A stretch of DNA of 5,571 bases from Planctomycetota bacterium. Its GTDB lineage: Bacteria; Planctomycetota; SZUA-567; H5-PLA8. Position numbers and translations under genes: made by a program. Shown here in pieces: positions 1 through 5,571 of the stretch; within the stretch, counting starts at the first letter, position 1, and every line of letters starts with the position of its first letter. The notes beneath the pieces are model-generated. The model did no database searches. It saw only the letters and a list, made by a program, of their open reading frames with translations, and was not told the origin of the DNA. The stretch lies in assembly GCA_025355035.1 (NCBI GenBank), contig JANXLS010001083.1:1-5571 (forward strand). The letters are read 5' to 3'.

Positions 1-1172
1 AATCGTCCTCAGAAGCAGTGGGCGTTGTGGACGAGGAAATTGTTCGCGAAGTGGTCAGCCGTATGACGGGCATTCCGCTGCGCAAGATGGGCGGTGAAGA
101 AACGGCGCGACTGCTCGACATGGAAAATGCGCTGCACAAGCGTGTCATCAGCCAGCACGAAGCGATCCAAACGCTGGCGAAAGCCGTGCGCCGCAGCCGC
201 GCCGGATTGAAAGATCCGCGCCGCCCGATCGGATCGTTCGTCTTCCTCGGACCGACCGGCGTTGGAAAGACGCTGCTCGCGAAGGCGCTTGCTGAATTCA
301 TGTTCGGTGATCAGGAAGCGTTGATTCAGATTGACATGTCGGAATACATGGAACGCCATGCGGTATCGCGACTCGTGGGCGCGCCGCCGGGATATGTTGG
401 GTACGAAGAAGGCGGTCAGCTTACGGAGAAGATTCGACGCCGGCCGTACTCGGTGGTGCTGCTGGACGAAATCGAAAAGGCGCATCCGGAAATCTTCAAC
501 ATCATGTTGCAGATCATGGAAGACGGGAAGTTGACCGACAGCTACGGGCGCAGCGTCGATTTCCGAAACACCATCATCATCATGACGTCGAATGTGGGCG
601 CGAAGCTCATTAAAGATTCCGGATCGATCGGCTTTGGCCGCCGGACGGAAGAGCACAATCATGAGGAGTTGAAGAAGAAGCTTTTGCAGAAAATGGAAGA
701 AGAATTCCGCCCGGAATTCATCGCGCGACTGGACGAAGTGATTGTGTTCCATCACCTGACGAAGGGCGATGTGTCGAAGATCGTGCATCTGGAAATTTCG
801 CAGGTGTCGAAGCGCTTGAAGGAAAAGGAAATAGCGCTGACCATCAGCGACGACGCGTTGACGTTCCTGATCGAAAAAGGCACGAACCTGGACATGGGCG
901 CGCGGCCGTTGCGCAGAGCGGTTGAGAAGTACATCGAGGACCCGCTGAGCGAAGGTATTTTGCGCGGCGAAGTCCCAGCGAAGAGCACGATCGAAGCGCT
1001 GCCGGACGCGAAGCGCGAGGCGCTGGTCTTCCGGCGCATTGGCGATTACGACCCGAGCATTCTGCCGGCGGTTCCGGCAGAGCCCGAGCCGAGCTTGAGT
1101 GCGCCCGCGATGGCGGGAGCGGGCGGTACGCGGGGAACGCGCGGCGGAGCGGGGATGAGCGCGGGGCAGTAA
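1..1172 (+). CDS. clpC: ATP-dependent Clp protease ATP-binding subunit ClpC, C-terminal part (5' truncated by window)
   Basis: This is the D2 half of a class I Hsp100 unfoldase, which uses ATP to unfold cytosolic proteins and feed them to the ClpP peptidase. The frame is open to base 1, so the GTG at 18 is internal. The N-domain, D1 ring and middle domain lie upstream. Counting from that GTG as residue 1, I see a linker with TGIP (17-20), Walker A GPTGVGKT (78-85), pore loop GYVGYE (125-130), Walker B VVLLDE (146-151), sensor-1 Asn192, Arg-finger candidate Arg237 in IARLDE, and sensor-2 GARPLRR (294-300). An IGF tripeptide (204-206) sits where ClpA/ClpC carry the ClpP-docking loop that ClpB lacks, which is why I call ClpC rather than ClpB. 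Arg237 follows Ala, where relatives usually have Asn. After about residue 345 the protein ends in a Pro/Ala/Gly/Arg-rich, probably disordered tail. The gene converges with the ligase-like gene, and the stop codons are 35 bases apart. Family call is near certain; ClpC over ClpB is strong. Confidence 0.95.
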   Translation, partial: SSSEAVGVVDEEIVREVVSRMTGIPLRKMGGEETARLLDMENALHKRVISQHEAIQTLAKAVRRSRAGLKDPRRPIGSFVFLGPTGVGKTLLAKALAEFMFGDQEALIQIDMSEYMERHAVSRLVGAPPGYVGYEEGGQLTEKIRRRPYSVVLLDEIEKAHPEIFNIMLQIMEDGKLTDSYGRSVDFRNTIIIMTSNVGAKLIKDSGSIGFGRRTEEHNHEELKKKLLQKMEEEFRPEFIARLDEVIVFHHLTKGDVSKIVHLEISQVSKRLKEKEIALTISDDALTFLIEKGTNLDMGARPLRRAVEKYIEDPLSEGILRGEVPAKSTIEALPDAKREALVFRRIGDYDPSILPAVPAEPEPSLSAPAMAGAGGTRGTRGGAGMSAGQ

Positions 1173-1177
1173 CGGCG

Positions 1178-1212
1178 GTTTTAAAGTTCAAGGTTCAAAG
1201 TTTAACGTTAAA
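1178..1212. repeat. Five tandem degenerate 7-base units ending in a 12-base palindrome
   Basis: Directly after the clpC stop the sequence reads in a 7-base register: GTTTTAA, AGTTCAA, GGTTCAA, AGTTTAA, CGTTAAA. The middle three units (1185-1205) fit RGTTYAA exactly and the outer two are degenerate. The last part, 1201-1212, is the perfect palindrome TTTAACGTTAAA, which overlaps the stop codon of the minus-strand gene (1208-1210). The block is AT-rich against GC-rich surroundings. Function is unknown. It could be a small intergenic repeat, slippage debris or part of the transcription-termination zone. Confidence 0.6.
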
Positions 1213-2626
1213 ATACGGGCTGCGATGTCCGTATTTTTGTTGGGCGATTCGCGATAATTCCGGTCAGCGTCCAAAACCAAATTCCGCCGAAGGGATTTTC
1301 GAGGACGACGCCGAAGGTCATGGCGAGTAGGTAAATCGACCACGTTCCGAGGATCGTTGTTTCGGACCAGAACAATGTCCGACGCAAAAATCCGTCTCGC
1401 ATTTCGACTCGAGCAATGGCCCGTCGCGCGTTTTGCAGACCGAGCAGCGCAACGACATTGAGCAGCGCCAACCAGAGCAGCGCGCCGACCGCGCCCAAGC
1501 GCGTGAAGACGGTCACGTGCGCAGAATGCGGATGCCGATTTGGAGCGCCGTATTTTGCGGCGTTTTGACTGTCTTCAAACAGCGGCCAATCGCGGGTGTC
1601 GCGCATCAGGTCCGTCAAGTTGGTCCCGAACCCCAGTCCGAACACAGGGGCGCGATGCAGGGTTTCATCTACGCAGTGACTCCAGAACGCGATGCGCCAT
1701 TTTATCGAATGTGCGGCATGTTGACCTTCCGCAGTCTTGAAATGACTGTCTTCGGGATCGCTCAAGGCGACAAATTTTTCGCGAACGGCCTCAGGGATTT
1801 TTGGGGCAACAAGTGCGACAATTCCGCAGGACACGATCACAAGGCTAATAACCGCGATCAGTATGTGCAACCGTTTGATTCCAATCGAAAGAAGCAGCAC
1901 AAGAAAAAGTACGAGGGGAGCAGGCCACAGCGCTCGTGTTGGGAGCGAGAAAAGTACAGGGCACACCATTGATGCAACAAGGATTGCGCTCAGCAATTTG
2001 GGTAAAAGGATGAGGTTCATAACATGGCCGCGCGAGAACAATTCAACGCATGTGTAACCCCAACATCCCAACGCGACGGCAGATGAAACGGCTAGGAAAT
2101 CGACTTTGACGTCAGACGGCGCGCGCATTTTTCCCGAAACGATTCCAAACGCAAAGACCGCTGCGACGAGCGACGCGGGCAACAGAACAAGCCGCAGATT
2201 TCTTGCGGCAGCTTCGGATGGGTCCCGGGGCATGCCGTAGGACAGCAGCCACGGGCCCAGAAACGCGGCGATTGCATAGAGGCAGATCACGCCGTCCCGG
2301 GCTGCGTCCAGTCCGCGCGTTGGGGCGTCGACGGCAATTCGGATGATTCCGTAGCACGCGAACGCGGCAACTAATTGCATCGGGCGCGATTGCTTGAGCG
2401 GGTCGATGAAGACCGATTTGAAATCAAACAGCGCGGCAAATAACGCCAGTCCGAGGACGATCTCGCCGACGTAAAAAGGCGGAAATCCGAGGACGGCAAA
2501 TGAGCGATTGAAGATCAGATACCCGGCGAGCAGCAAGACGAACGCGATTGCGGCAAGGCGCTGTAGGACGCGCGCGACGGTCAGTGGCTCGGCTTCGTTT
2601 TTTTCGCTCGGCGGTTGGGGATTCAT
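1208..2626 (-). CDS. O-antigen ligase/polymerase family (Wzy_C-like) polytopic membrane protein
   Basis: This is a 472-residue protein with about 11-12 hydrophobic segments (roughly 22-40, 47-69, 84-100, 112-130, 145-163, 175-195, 206-226, 233-251, 252-275, then 371-398, 424-440 and 444-459). A large hydrophilic loop spans about 276-370. That layout, many membrane helices with one long periplasmic loop near the C-terminus, is typical of WaaL ligases and Wzy polymerases. These use undecaprenyl-linked glycans at the periplasmic face of the inner membrane. Matching landmarks are TRALWPAP (230-237), with an Arg before a membrane helix; FGLGFGTN (329-336); and RHPHSAHVTVFTRLGAVGAL (364-383), the His-rich loop end that runs into the next helix. 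I prefer the ATG at 2626. A GTG at 2656 would add 10 residues and push further into the divergent promoter region. Neither start has a clear Shine-Dalgarno sequence. No other glycan gene is visible, so ligase, polymerase or another glycan transferase of this fold cannot be told apart. Confidence 0.82.
   Translation of the reverse strand: MNPQPPSEKNEAEPLTVARVLQRLAAIAFVLLLAGYLIFNRSFAVLGFPPFYVGEIVLGLALFAALFDFKSVFIDPLKQSRPMQLVAAFACYGIIRIAVDAPTRGLDAARDGVICLYAIAAFLGPWLLSYGMPRDPSEAAARNLRLVLLPASLVAAVFAFGIVSGKMRAPSDVKVDFLAVSSAVALGCWGYTCVELFSRGHVMNLILLPKLLSAILVASMVCPVLFSLPTRALWPAPLVLFLVLLLSIGIKRLHILIAVISLVIVSCGIVALVAPKIPEAVREKFVALSDPEDSHFKTAEGQHAAHSIKWRIAFWSHCVDETLHRAPVFGLGFGTNLTDLMRDTRDWPLFEDSQNAAKYGAPNRHPHSAHVTVFTRLGAVGALLWLALLNVVALLGLQNARRAIARVEMRDGFLRRTLFWSETTILGTWSIYLLAMTFGVVLENPFGGIWFWTLTGIIANRPTKIRTSQPVF
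1210..1240 (+). terminator. Probable rho-independent terminator of clpC
   Basis: AAAATACGG (1210-1218) pairs perfectly with CCGTATTTT (1229-1237) around a 10-base loop, giving a 9-bp stem. The 3' arm runs into TTTTTGTT on the plus strand, the form expected of an intrinsic terminator placed about 38 bases after the clpC stop. Only three of the nine pairs are G-C, so the hairpin is of modest strength. On the minus strand it is followed by TTTTAACGTTAAA, a poorer U-tract, so termination of the opposing gene here is less sure. The stem includes the last base of the minus-strand stop codon and the final codons of that gene. Confidence 0.5.
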
Positions 2627-2684
2627 GCGGCTGACACACTCTCGACTGGACGACACTGTGTTTTCGATCTACATTTCTTATCCT
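2627..2684. promoter_or_regulatory. Divergent intergenic region with promoters for the ligase-like and M48 genes
   Basis: These 58 bases separate two divergent start codons, so promoters for both genes should lie here or just inside the coding ends. On the plus strand, TGGACG (2647-2652) and TACATT (2670-2675) are separated by 17 bases and each match 4 of 6 bases of the sigma-70 -35 and -10 boxes. This is a weak candidate that would start transcription a few bases before the M48 ATG. No good minus-strand pair and no operator-like palindrome was seen. Confidence 0.3.
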
Positions 2685-3953
2685 ATGACAAACGACCGCA
2701 TCGTCCTGATCGTTTTCCTGACTTTCTTTGTGATCGAATTTATTTTCGAACGCGTGCTGGCCGCGCTAAATGCTCGGCACGTGGAAGCTCACGCGGCTGC
2801 CGTGCCTGCGGCGTTGGCCGGAATCGTGGATGACGCGACGTACCGGAAGAGCGTGGAGTACACGCTGGCTCGCGCGCGGTTCGGGCATGTTGCGGCGATT
2901 GAAGGGGCGGCGCTGTCGCTGGTGTTTTTATTCAGCGGACTGCTGCCGTGGCTGAGCGGGCTTGCGTCGCAGAATATCGCAAATCCGTATCTCAGCGGCG
3001 TGGCGTTTCTATTTGCGTTCGGATTGGTCGGGGCGGTTCTGGGGACTCCGTTGGATCTGTACAACACGTTTGCAATCGAAGCGCAATATGGGTTCAACAA
3101 AACGACGCTGAAAATGTGGATCGTGGACCGGATCAAGGGTGGTGTGTTGGGACTCGTGGTGGGCGGGCCGTTCATCATGGTGCTGCTGTGGCTGACGCTT
3201 CACACAGGCGACTATTGGTGGTTGTGGGCGGCGGCGTTCATGATCGGTTTTCAGTTTCTGATGATGATTCTGTATCCCATGCTGATCGCGCCACTGTTTA
3301 ATAAATTCAAGCCGCTCGAAGAGGGCGAACTTCGCCGCGTGTTAAACGATCTTGCGCAGCGTTGCCAGTTTGGGACGAGCGGGATATTTGTGATGGACGG
3401 ATCGACGCGATCGGCGCATTCGAACGCGTACTTCACGGGGATGGGCGGGGCGCGACGGATCGTTTTGTACGATACGCTCGTGGAACAACTTTCGGCCGCC
3501 GAACTCGCCGCAGTTCTCGCGCACGAGATTGGCCATTACAAATTAAAGCACATTCCGAAGGGCCTGTTTTTAGGTTGCGCAATGACGCTGGGCGGATTTT
3601 ACGGGCTGAGTTTGATTCTGCATTGGCCACCGATTTACGCCGCGTTTGGCGGAGCGCATTGGCCTGTCGAATCGCACACGCCACTGGGCGTTGCACAAGG
3701 GTTTGCGATCTGTTCATTGATCGCGGGGCCGCTCTCGTTTTGGAGCGGTCCGTTTTTCAACGCGCTGTCACGCAAGCACGAGTACGAAGCGGATGCGTAT
3801 GCGAAAGCACATACGGATGGCAAATCGATGAGCGGGGCGCTGTTGAAACTATCGGAGAAAAACTTGAGCAATTTGACGCCGCATCCGCTGTTCAGCGCCT
3901 ACCACTACTCGCATCCGGCCTTGATCGAGCGGTTGGCGGCGATCAAAAAATAG
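2685..3953 (+). CDS. M48 family (Ste24/CAAX-protease type) membrane zinc metallopeptidase
   Basis: This 422-residue integral-membrane metallopeptidase has the full Ste24 layout. The N-terminal membrane domain (M48_N type, about 1-205) has helices near 5-22, 72-92, 103-122, 152-172 and 178-201, and the family-typical YGFNKTT (135-141). The catalytic domain has HEIGH at 280-284 (zinc ligands His280 and His284, catalytic Glu281). RKHEYEAD (363-370) supplies the third zinc ligand, Glu366, and conserved Asp370. Two further helices lie near 292-313 and 335-356. The C-terminal YHYSHPALIERL (406-417) is also a Ste24 signature. Eukaryotic Ste24 trims prenylated proteins. Bacterial relatives are thought to act in membrane protein quality control, and the substrate here is unknown. 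I chose the ATG at 2685 because it begins directly with a membrane helix. The frame stays open upstream to 2508, but those residues are hydrophilic, unlike the family, and antisense to the ligase-like gene. There is no Shine-Dalgarno sequence (TTCTTATCCT precedes ATG). It ends 3 bases from the convergent gene. No catalytic residue is missing. Confidence 0.95.
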   Translation: MTNDRIVLIVFLTFFVIEFIFERVLAALNARHVEAHAAAVPAALAGIVDDATYRKSVEYTLARARFGHVAAIEGAALSLVFLFSGLLPWLSGLASQNIANPYLSGVAFLFAFGLVGAVLGTPLDLYNTFAIEAQYGFNKTTLKMWIVDRIKGGVLGLVVGGPFIMVLLWLTLHTGDYWWLWAAAFMIGFQFLMMILYPMLIAPLFNKFKPLEEGELRRVLNDLAQRCQFGTSGIFVMDGSTRSAHSNAYFTGMGGARRIVLYDTLVEQLSAAELAAVLAHEIGHYKLKHIPKGLFLGCAMTLGGFYGLSLILHWPPIYAAFGGAHWPVESHTPLGVAQGFAICSLIAGPLSFWSGPFFNALSRKHEYEADAYAKAHTDGKSMSGALLKLSEKNLSNLTPHPLFSAYHYSHPALIERLAAIKK

Positions 3954-3956
3954 TTA

Positions 3957-5571
3957 CTACAGCGCTCGCTTGAGGGCCAGCAAACGTTGTGATTCTTTCA
4001 ACAGGAATTCGGCGTTGGTGAAGGGTTCATATCCGATGTCCTGCCAGACAATCATGCCGTCTTTGTCGAGAAGAAACGTGCCGTGCAGCGGCATGTTTTC
4101 GAAATCGTCGAACGCGCGAAAGGCCTTGAAGACTGTCTTGCTGGGGTCCGCAAGGATCGGAAACGGAAAACCTTTTTCGAGCTTCGATTTCAGCATCGTC
4201 AGGCCGACGTTTTCGACGGGATCGGTGCCGATGGCCATGATCGAAATGCCGGCCTGGTTGAAGCGTTCGTTCATCGGCTCGAACGTGTTCAACTGCTCGA
4301 TGCAATGCTTGCAACCGTGCCCGAGATAGAACATCAGGAGCATCGGGCGGCCATGATACTGGCTGGGGCTGTACATCGCGCCGTTGGAACCGGGCAGTGA
4401 AAATTCCGGAGCGAGGGATGGCTTCCACAGGAACGGTCCGAGGGAGTCGAGCGTCGGGCGAATGCCGACGTCTTTGGCGATGGGCGGTTCGACGCGCCAG
4501 TCGTCTGGCAGTCCCAGCGCTTGGGCGATGGGTTTCAGGCGCTGGAACATCGGCACATCGAGATCCATTTTGCCTTCGAGATCGCGGAGCGTTTTAAACG
4601 TCGTCTTGGCTTCGTCTTGCTTGTCGCTGCGCCACAAAACGTCGGCGAGAATGGCAAGTGGCGCAACCTGATTGACGCCTTCTTTGACGAATTGGCGCGC
4701 AAGTTTTTCGGCTTCTACTTTATCGCCGGCTTCGAGCCGCATGTGGATTTTCAATTCGCGAGGAAGAGCGTCGAGCTTGGCAAAACCGGCGAGCGTCTCC
4801 TTGAATTTTCCGTCGGTGAATGCACGGACCACATTCAATTCGTCAATGCGTTTGGCGACTTTCGACAGCACATCGTTTCCCGCGTGTTGAGCTTCGTCGC
4901 GGGCCTTGCTGATGTCGGCTGCATTCTTCTTTTCGCGCGCGGCTTTCAATTCCGCTTCCGCTGATGCGGCGCAGCGTTCTTCGCTTAGCTTACGATACGT
5001 CTCCGAAATCTGATTTACGATCGCGTCGCCAGCGCTGAAATCTTTTTTGAAAAAGTATGCACGCGCCATCGTCGTTTGGATGCGTGTTTGTTCGGCAGGC
5101 TCGGAGTACGGATCAAGATGTCCGGATTTTTCTTCGGAGAGAAGCGTGTCCCACAATTCGAAGCGCACCGGGATTTCGAAAAGGCGTTCTCGCGCCAATT
5201 TCGCACTGGCGTTTCCGACATTGTAACCGGGCTGTGCTTTCTCCAGCGCGAGGTTGTTGTACTTCGGATGGCGCGGCATTTCGGCAAGGTTTTCGGCAAT
5301 TTGCATGGCGGGATGAACGCGGCCAATCAGGCACAGATTGCTCGAGAGCCAGCTTGAATTGTGAGCGTAATTGTGAATCAGATCCGGCATGACGCCATCG
5401 TGCATCATGTGGAAATGATCGACGCGATTGGAGGCTTCCTGCTGCCAGACGGCGTCGCGGTAGCGTTTGACGGGCGTGTACGTGTGGCCGCCGGGCATGT
5501 GCCAAAGGTGGGCGATTCCGGGGCCGGATTGGCCGCAGAAGGCGGCGGAGTCCAACGATCGGCGGGCGTCG
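3957..5571 (-). CDS. TPR-like repeat protein fused to an AhpC/TSA-type redoxin domain with CXXC (5' truncated by window)
   Basis: The frame is open to the window edge. A TTG at 5555 is internal, so the true N-terminus, and any signal peptide, is missing. Counting from that TTG as residue 1, residues 15-90 form helices carrying HMPGGHTYTPVKRYRDAVWQ (19-38) and IHNYAHNSSWL (60-70), resembling TPR proteins with H-x-P-x-H motifs. A charged helical stretch with many Glu, Lys and Ala follows (about 185-240), then further TPR-like pairs (about 240-330). Residues 375-530 are a thioredoxin-fold redoxin domain of AhpC/TSA type. It shows APEFSLPGSNG (382-392), the redox site GCKHC (414-418; Cys415 and Cys418), GTDP (443-446) and GTFLLDKDG (492-500). 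The residue before Thr493 is Gly, not the cis-Pro of classical thioredoxins; peroxiredoxin-like domains also lack Pro there. The likely role is thiol-disulfide exchange or peroxide reduction, with the helical part binding a partner. Substrate and location are unknown. It ends in tandem stops (TAG then TAA), 3 bases from the M48 gene. Confidence 0.85.
   Translation of the reverse strand, partial: DARRSLDSAAFCGQSGPGIAHLWHMPGGHTYTPVKRYRDAVWQQEASNRVDHFHMMHDGVMPDLIHNYAHNSSWLSSNLCLIGRVHPAMQIAENLAEMPRHPKYNNLALEKAQPGYNVGNASAKLARERLFEIPVRFELWDTLLSEEKSGHLDPYSEPAEQTRIQTTMARAYFFKKDFSAGDAIVNQISETYRKLSEERCAASAEAELKAAREKKNAADISKARDEAQHAGNDVLSKVAKRIDELNVVRAFTDGKFKETLAGFAKLDALPRELKIHMRLEAGDKVEAEKLARQFVKEGVNQVAPLAILADVLWRSDKQDEAKTTFKTLRDLEGKMDLDVPMFQRLKPIAQALGLPDDWRVEPPIAKDVGIRPTLDSLGPFLWKPSLAPEFSLPGSNGAMYSPSQYHGRPMLLMFYLGHGCKHCIEQLNTFEPMNERFNQAGISIMAIGTDPVENVGLTMLKSKLEKGFPFPILADPSKTVFKAFRAFDDFENMPLHGTFLLDKDGMIVWQDIGYEPFTNAEFLLKESQRLLALKRAL

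Noticed and set aside
9..788. 259-codon open frame on the minus strand
   Set aside because: It lies wholly antisense to the highly conserved clpC D2 domain. Its product is His/Arg/Phe-rich with no recognisable domain, as expected of a reverse-frame shadow in GC-rich coding DNA.
1433..1972. 179-codon open frame on the plus strand inside the ligase-like gene
   Set aside because: It is antisense to the membrane protein. Its product is hydrophilic, Arg/Gln-rich and without domain features, so it is a shadow.
2508..2684. Upstream extension of the M48 reading frame (59 extra codons)
   Set aside because: The extra residues are Arg/Ser/Ala-rich, hydrophilic, antisense to the start of the ligase-like gene and unlike any M48 N-terminus. 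The ATG at 2685 begins with the expected membrane helix.
2686..2709. Minus-strand TTGTCA (complement of 2686-2691) as a -35 box for the ligase-like gene
   Set aside because: It resembles a -35, but no acceptable -10 lies 16-18 bases downstream, and it falls inside the M48 coding start.
3362..3973. 203-codon open frame overlapping the 3' half of the M48 gene in another plus frame
   Set aside because: The M48 frame carries the catalytic motifs across the same bases. This frame gives an Arg-rich product without family resemblance.
3944..3975. Terminator between the two convergent genes at the M48/redoxin junction
   Set aside because: There is a T6 run on the minus strand and a short AGCGCT palindrome, but no stem of useful length sits next to the T-run in either direction.
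5555..5555. TTG at 5555 (minus strand) as the true start of the TPR-redoxin gene
   Set aside because: The frame stays open beyond it to the window edge, and the sequence around it reads as the middle of a folded protein, not an N-terminus. The gene is treated as truncated.

Overview
This 5,571-base window holds four protein-coding genes packed almost end to end. I found no RNA gene, CRISPR array, insertion sequence or phage gene in it. The first and last genes run off the window edges. Moderately high GC, strong coding bias and ordinary housekeeping or envelope families indicate a bacterial chromosome. The organism cannot be named from the sequence. The terminal gene joins TPR-like helices to an AhpC/TSA-type redoxin domain with a G-C-K-H-C active site. 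I associate that design mainly with Planctomycetes, Verrucomicrobia and similar environmental bacteria. The absence of Shine-Dalgarno sequences before the two starts in the window fits that group, but this is a weak inference from memory.

Layout: (1) Bases 1-1172, plus strand, are the 3' part of clpC. They encode the second AAA+ ring (D2) of a ClpP-associated unfoldase with an unusual Gly/Ala/Arg-rich tail. (2) Bases 1173-1240 hold degenerate 7-base repeats, a 12-base palindrome and a probable intrinsic terminator. The terminator overlaps the 3' end of the next gene. (3) Bases 1208-2626, minus strand, encode a polytopic membrane protein of the O-antigen ligase/polymerase (Wzy_C-like) type. 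(4) A 58-base divergent intergenic region follows. (5) Bases 2685-3953, plus strand, encode an integral-membrane M48 (Ste24-type) zinc metallopeptidase with all catalytic motifs intact. (6) After only 3 bases comes the convergent minus-strand TPR/redoxin gene, whose 5' end lies beyond base 5571.

Neighbouring genes alternate in direction (+, -, +, -), so no operon is visible. Two of the products deal with protein quality control or proteolysis (ClpC, M48 protease). One is a predicted thiol-redox protein and one a predicted polysaccharide-assembly enzyme. A loose envelope or stress theme is possible, but nothing in the sequence ties the four into one pathway. I did not find a convincing undescribed system. 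The points most worth a second look are the heptad/palindrome/terminator block, the TPR-redoxin fusion and the possibly leaderless M48 gene.
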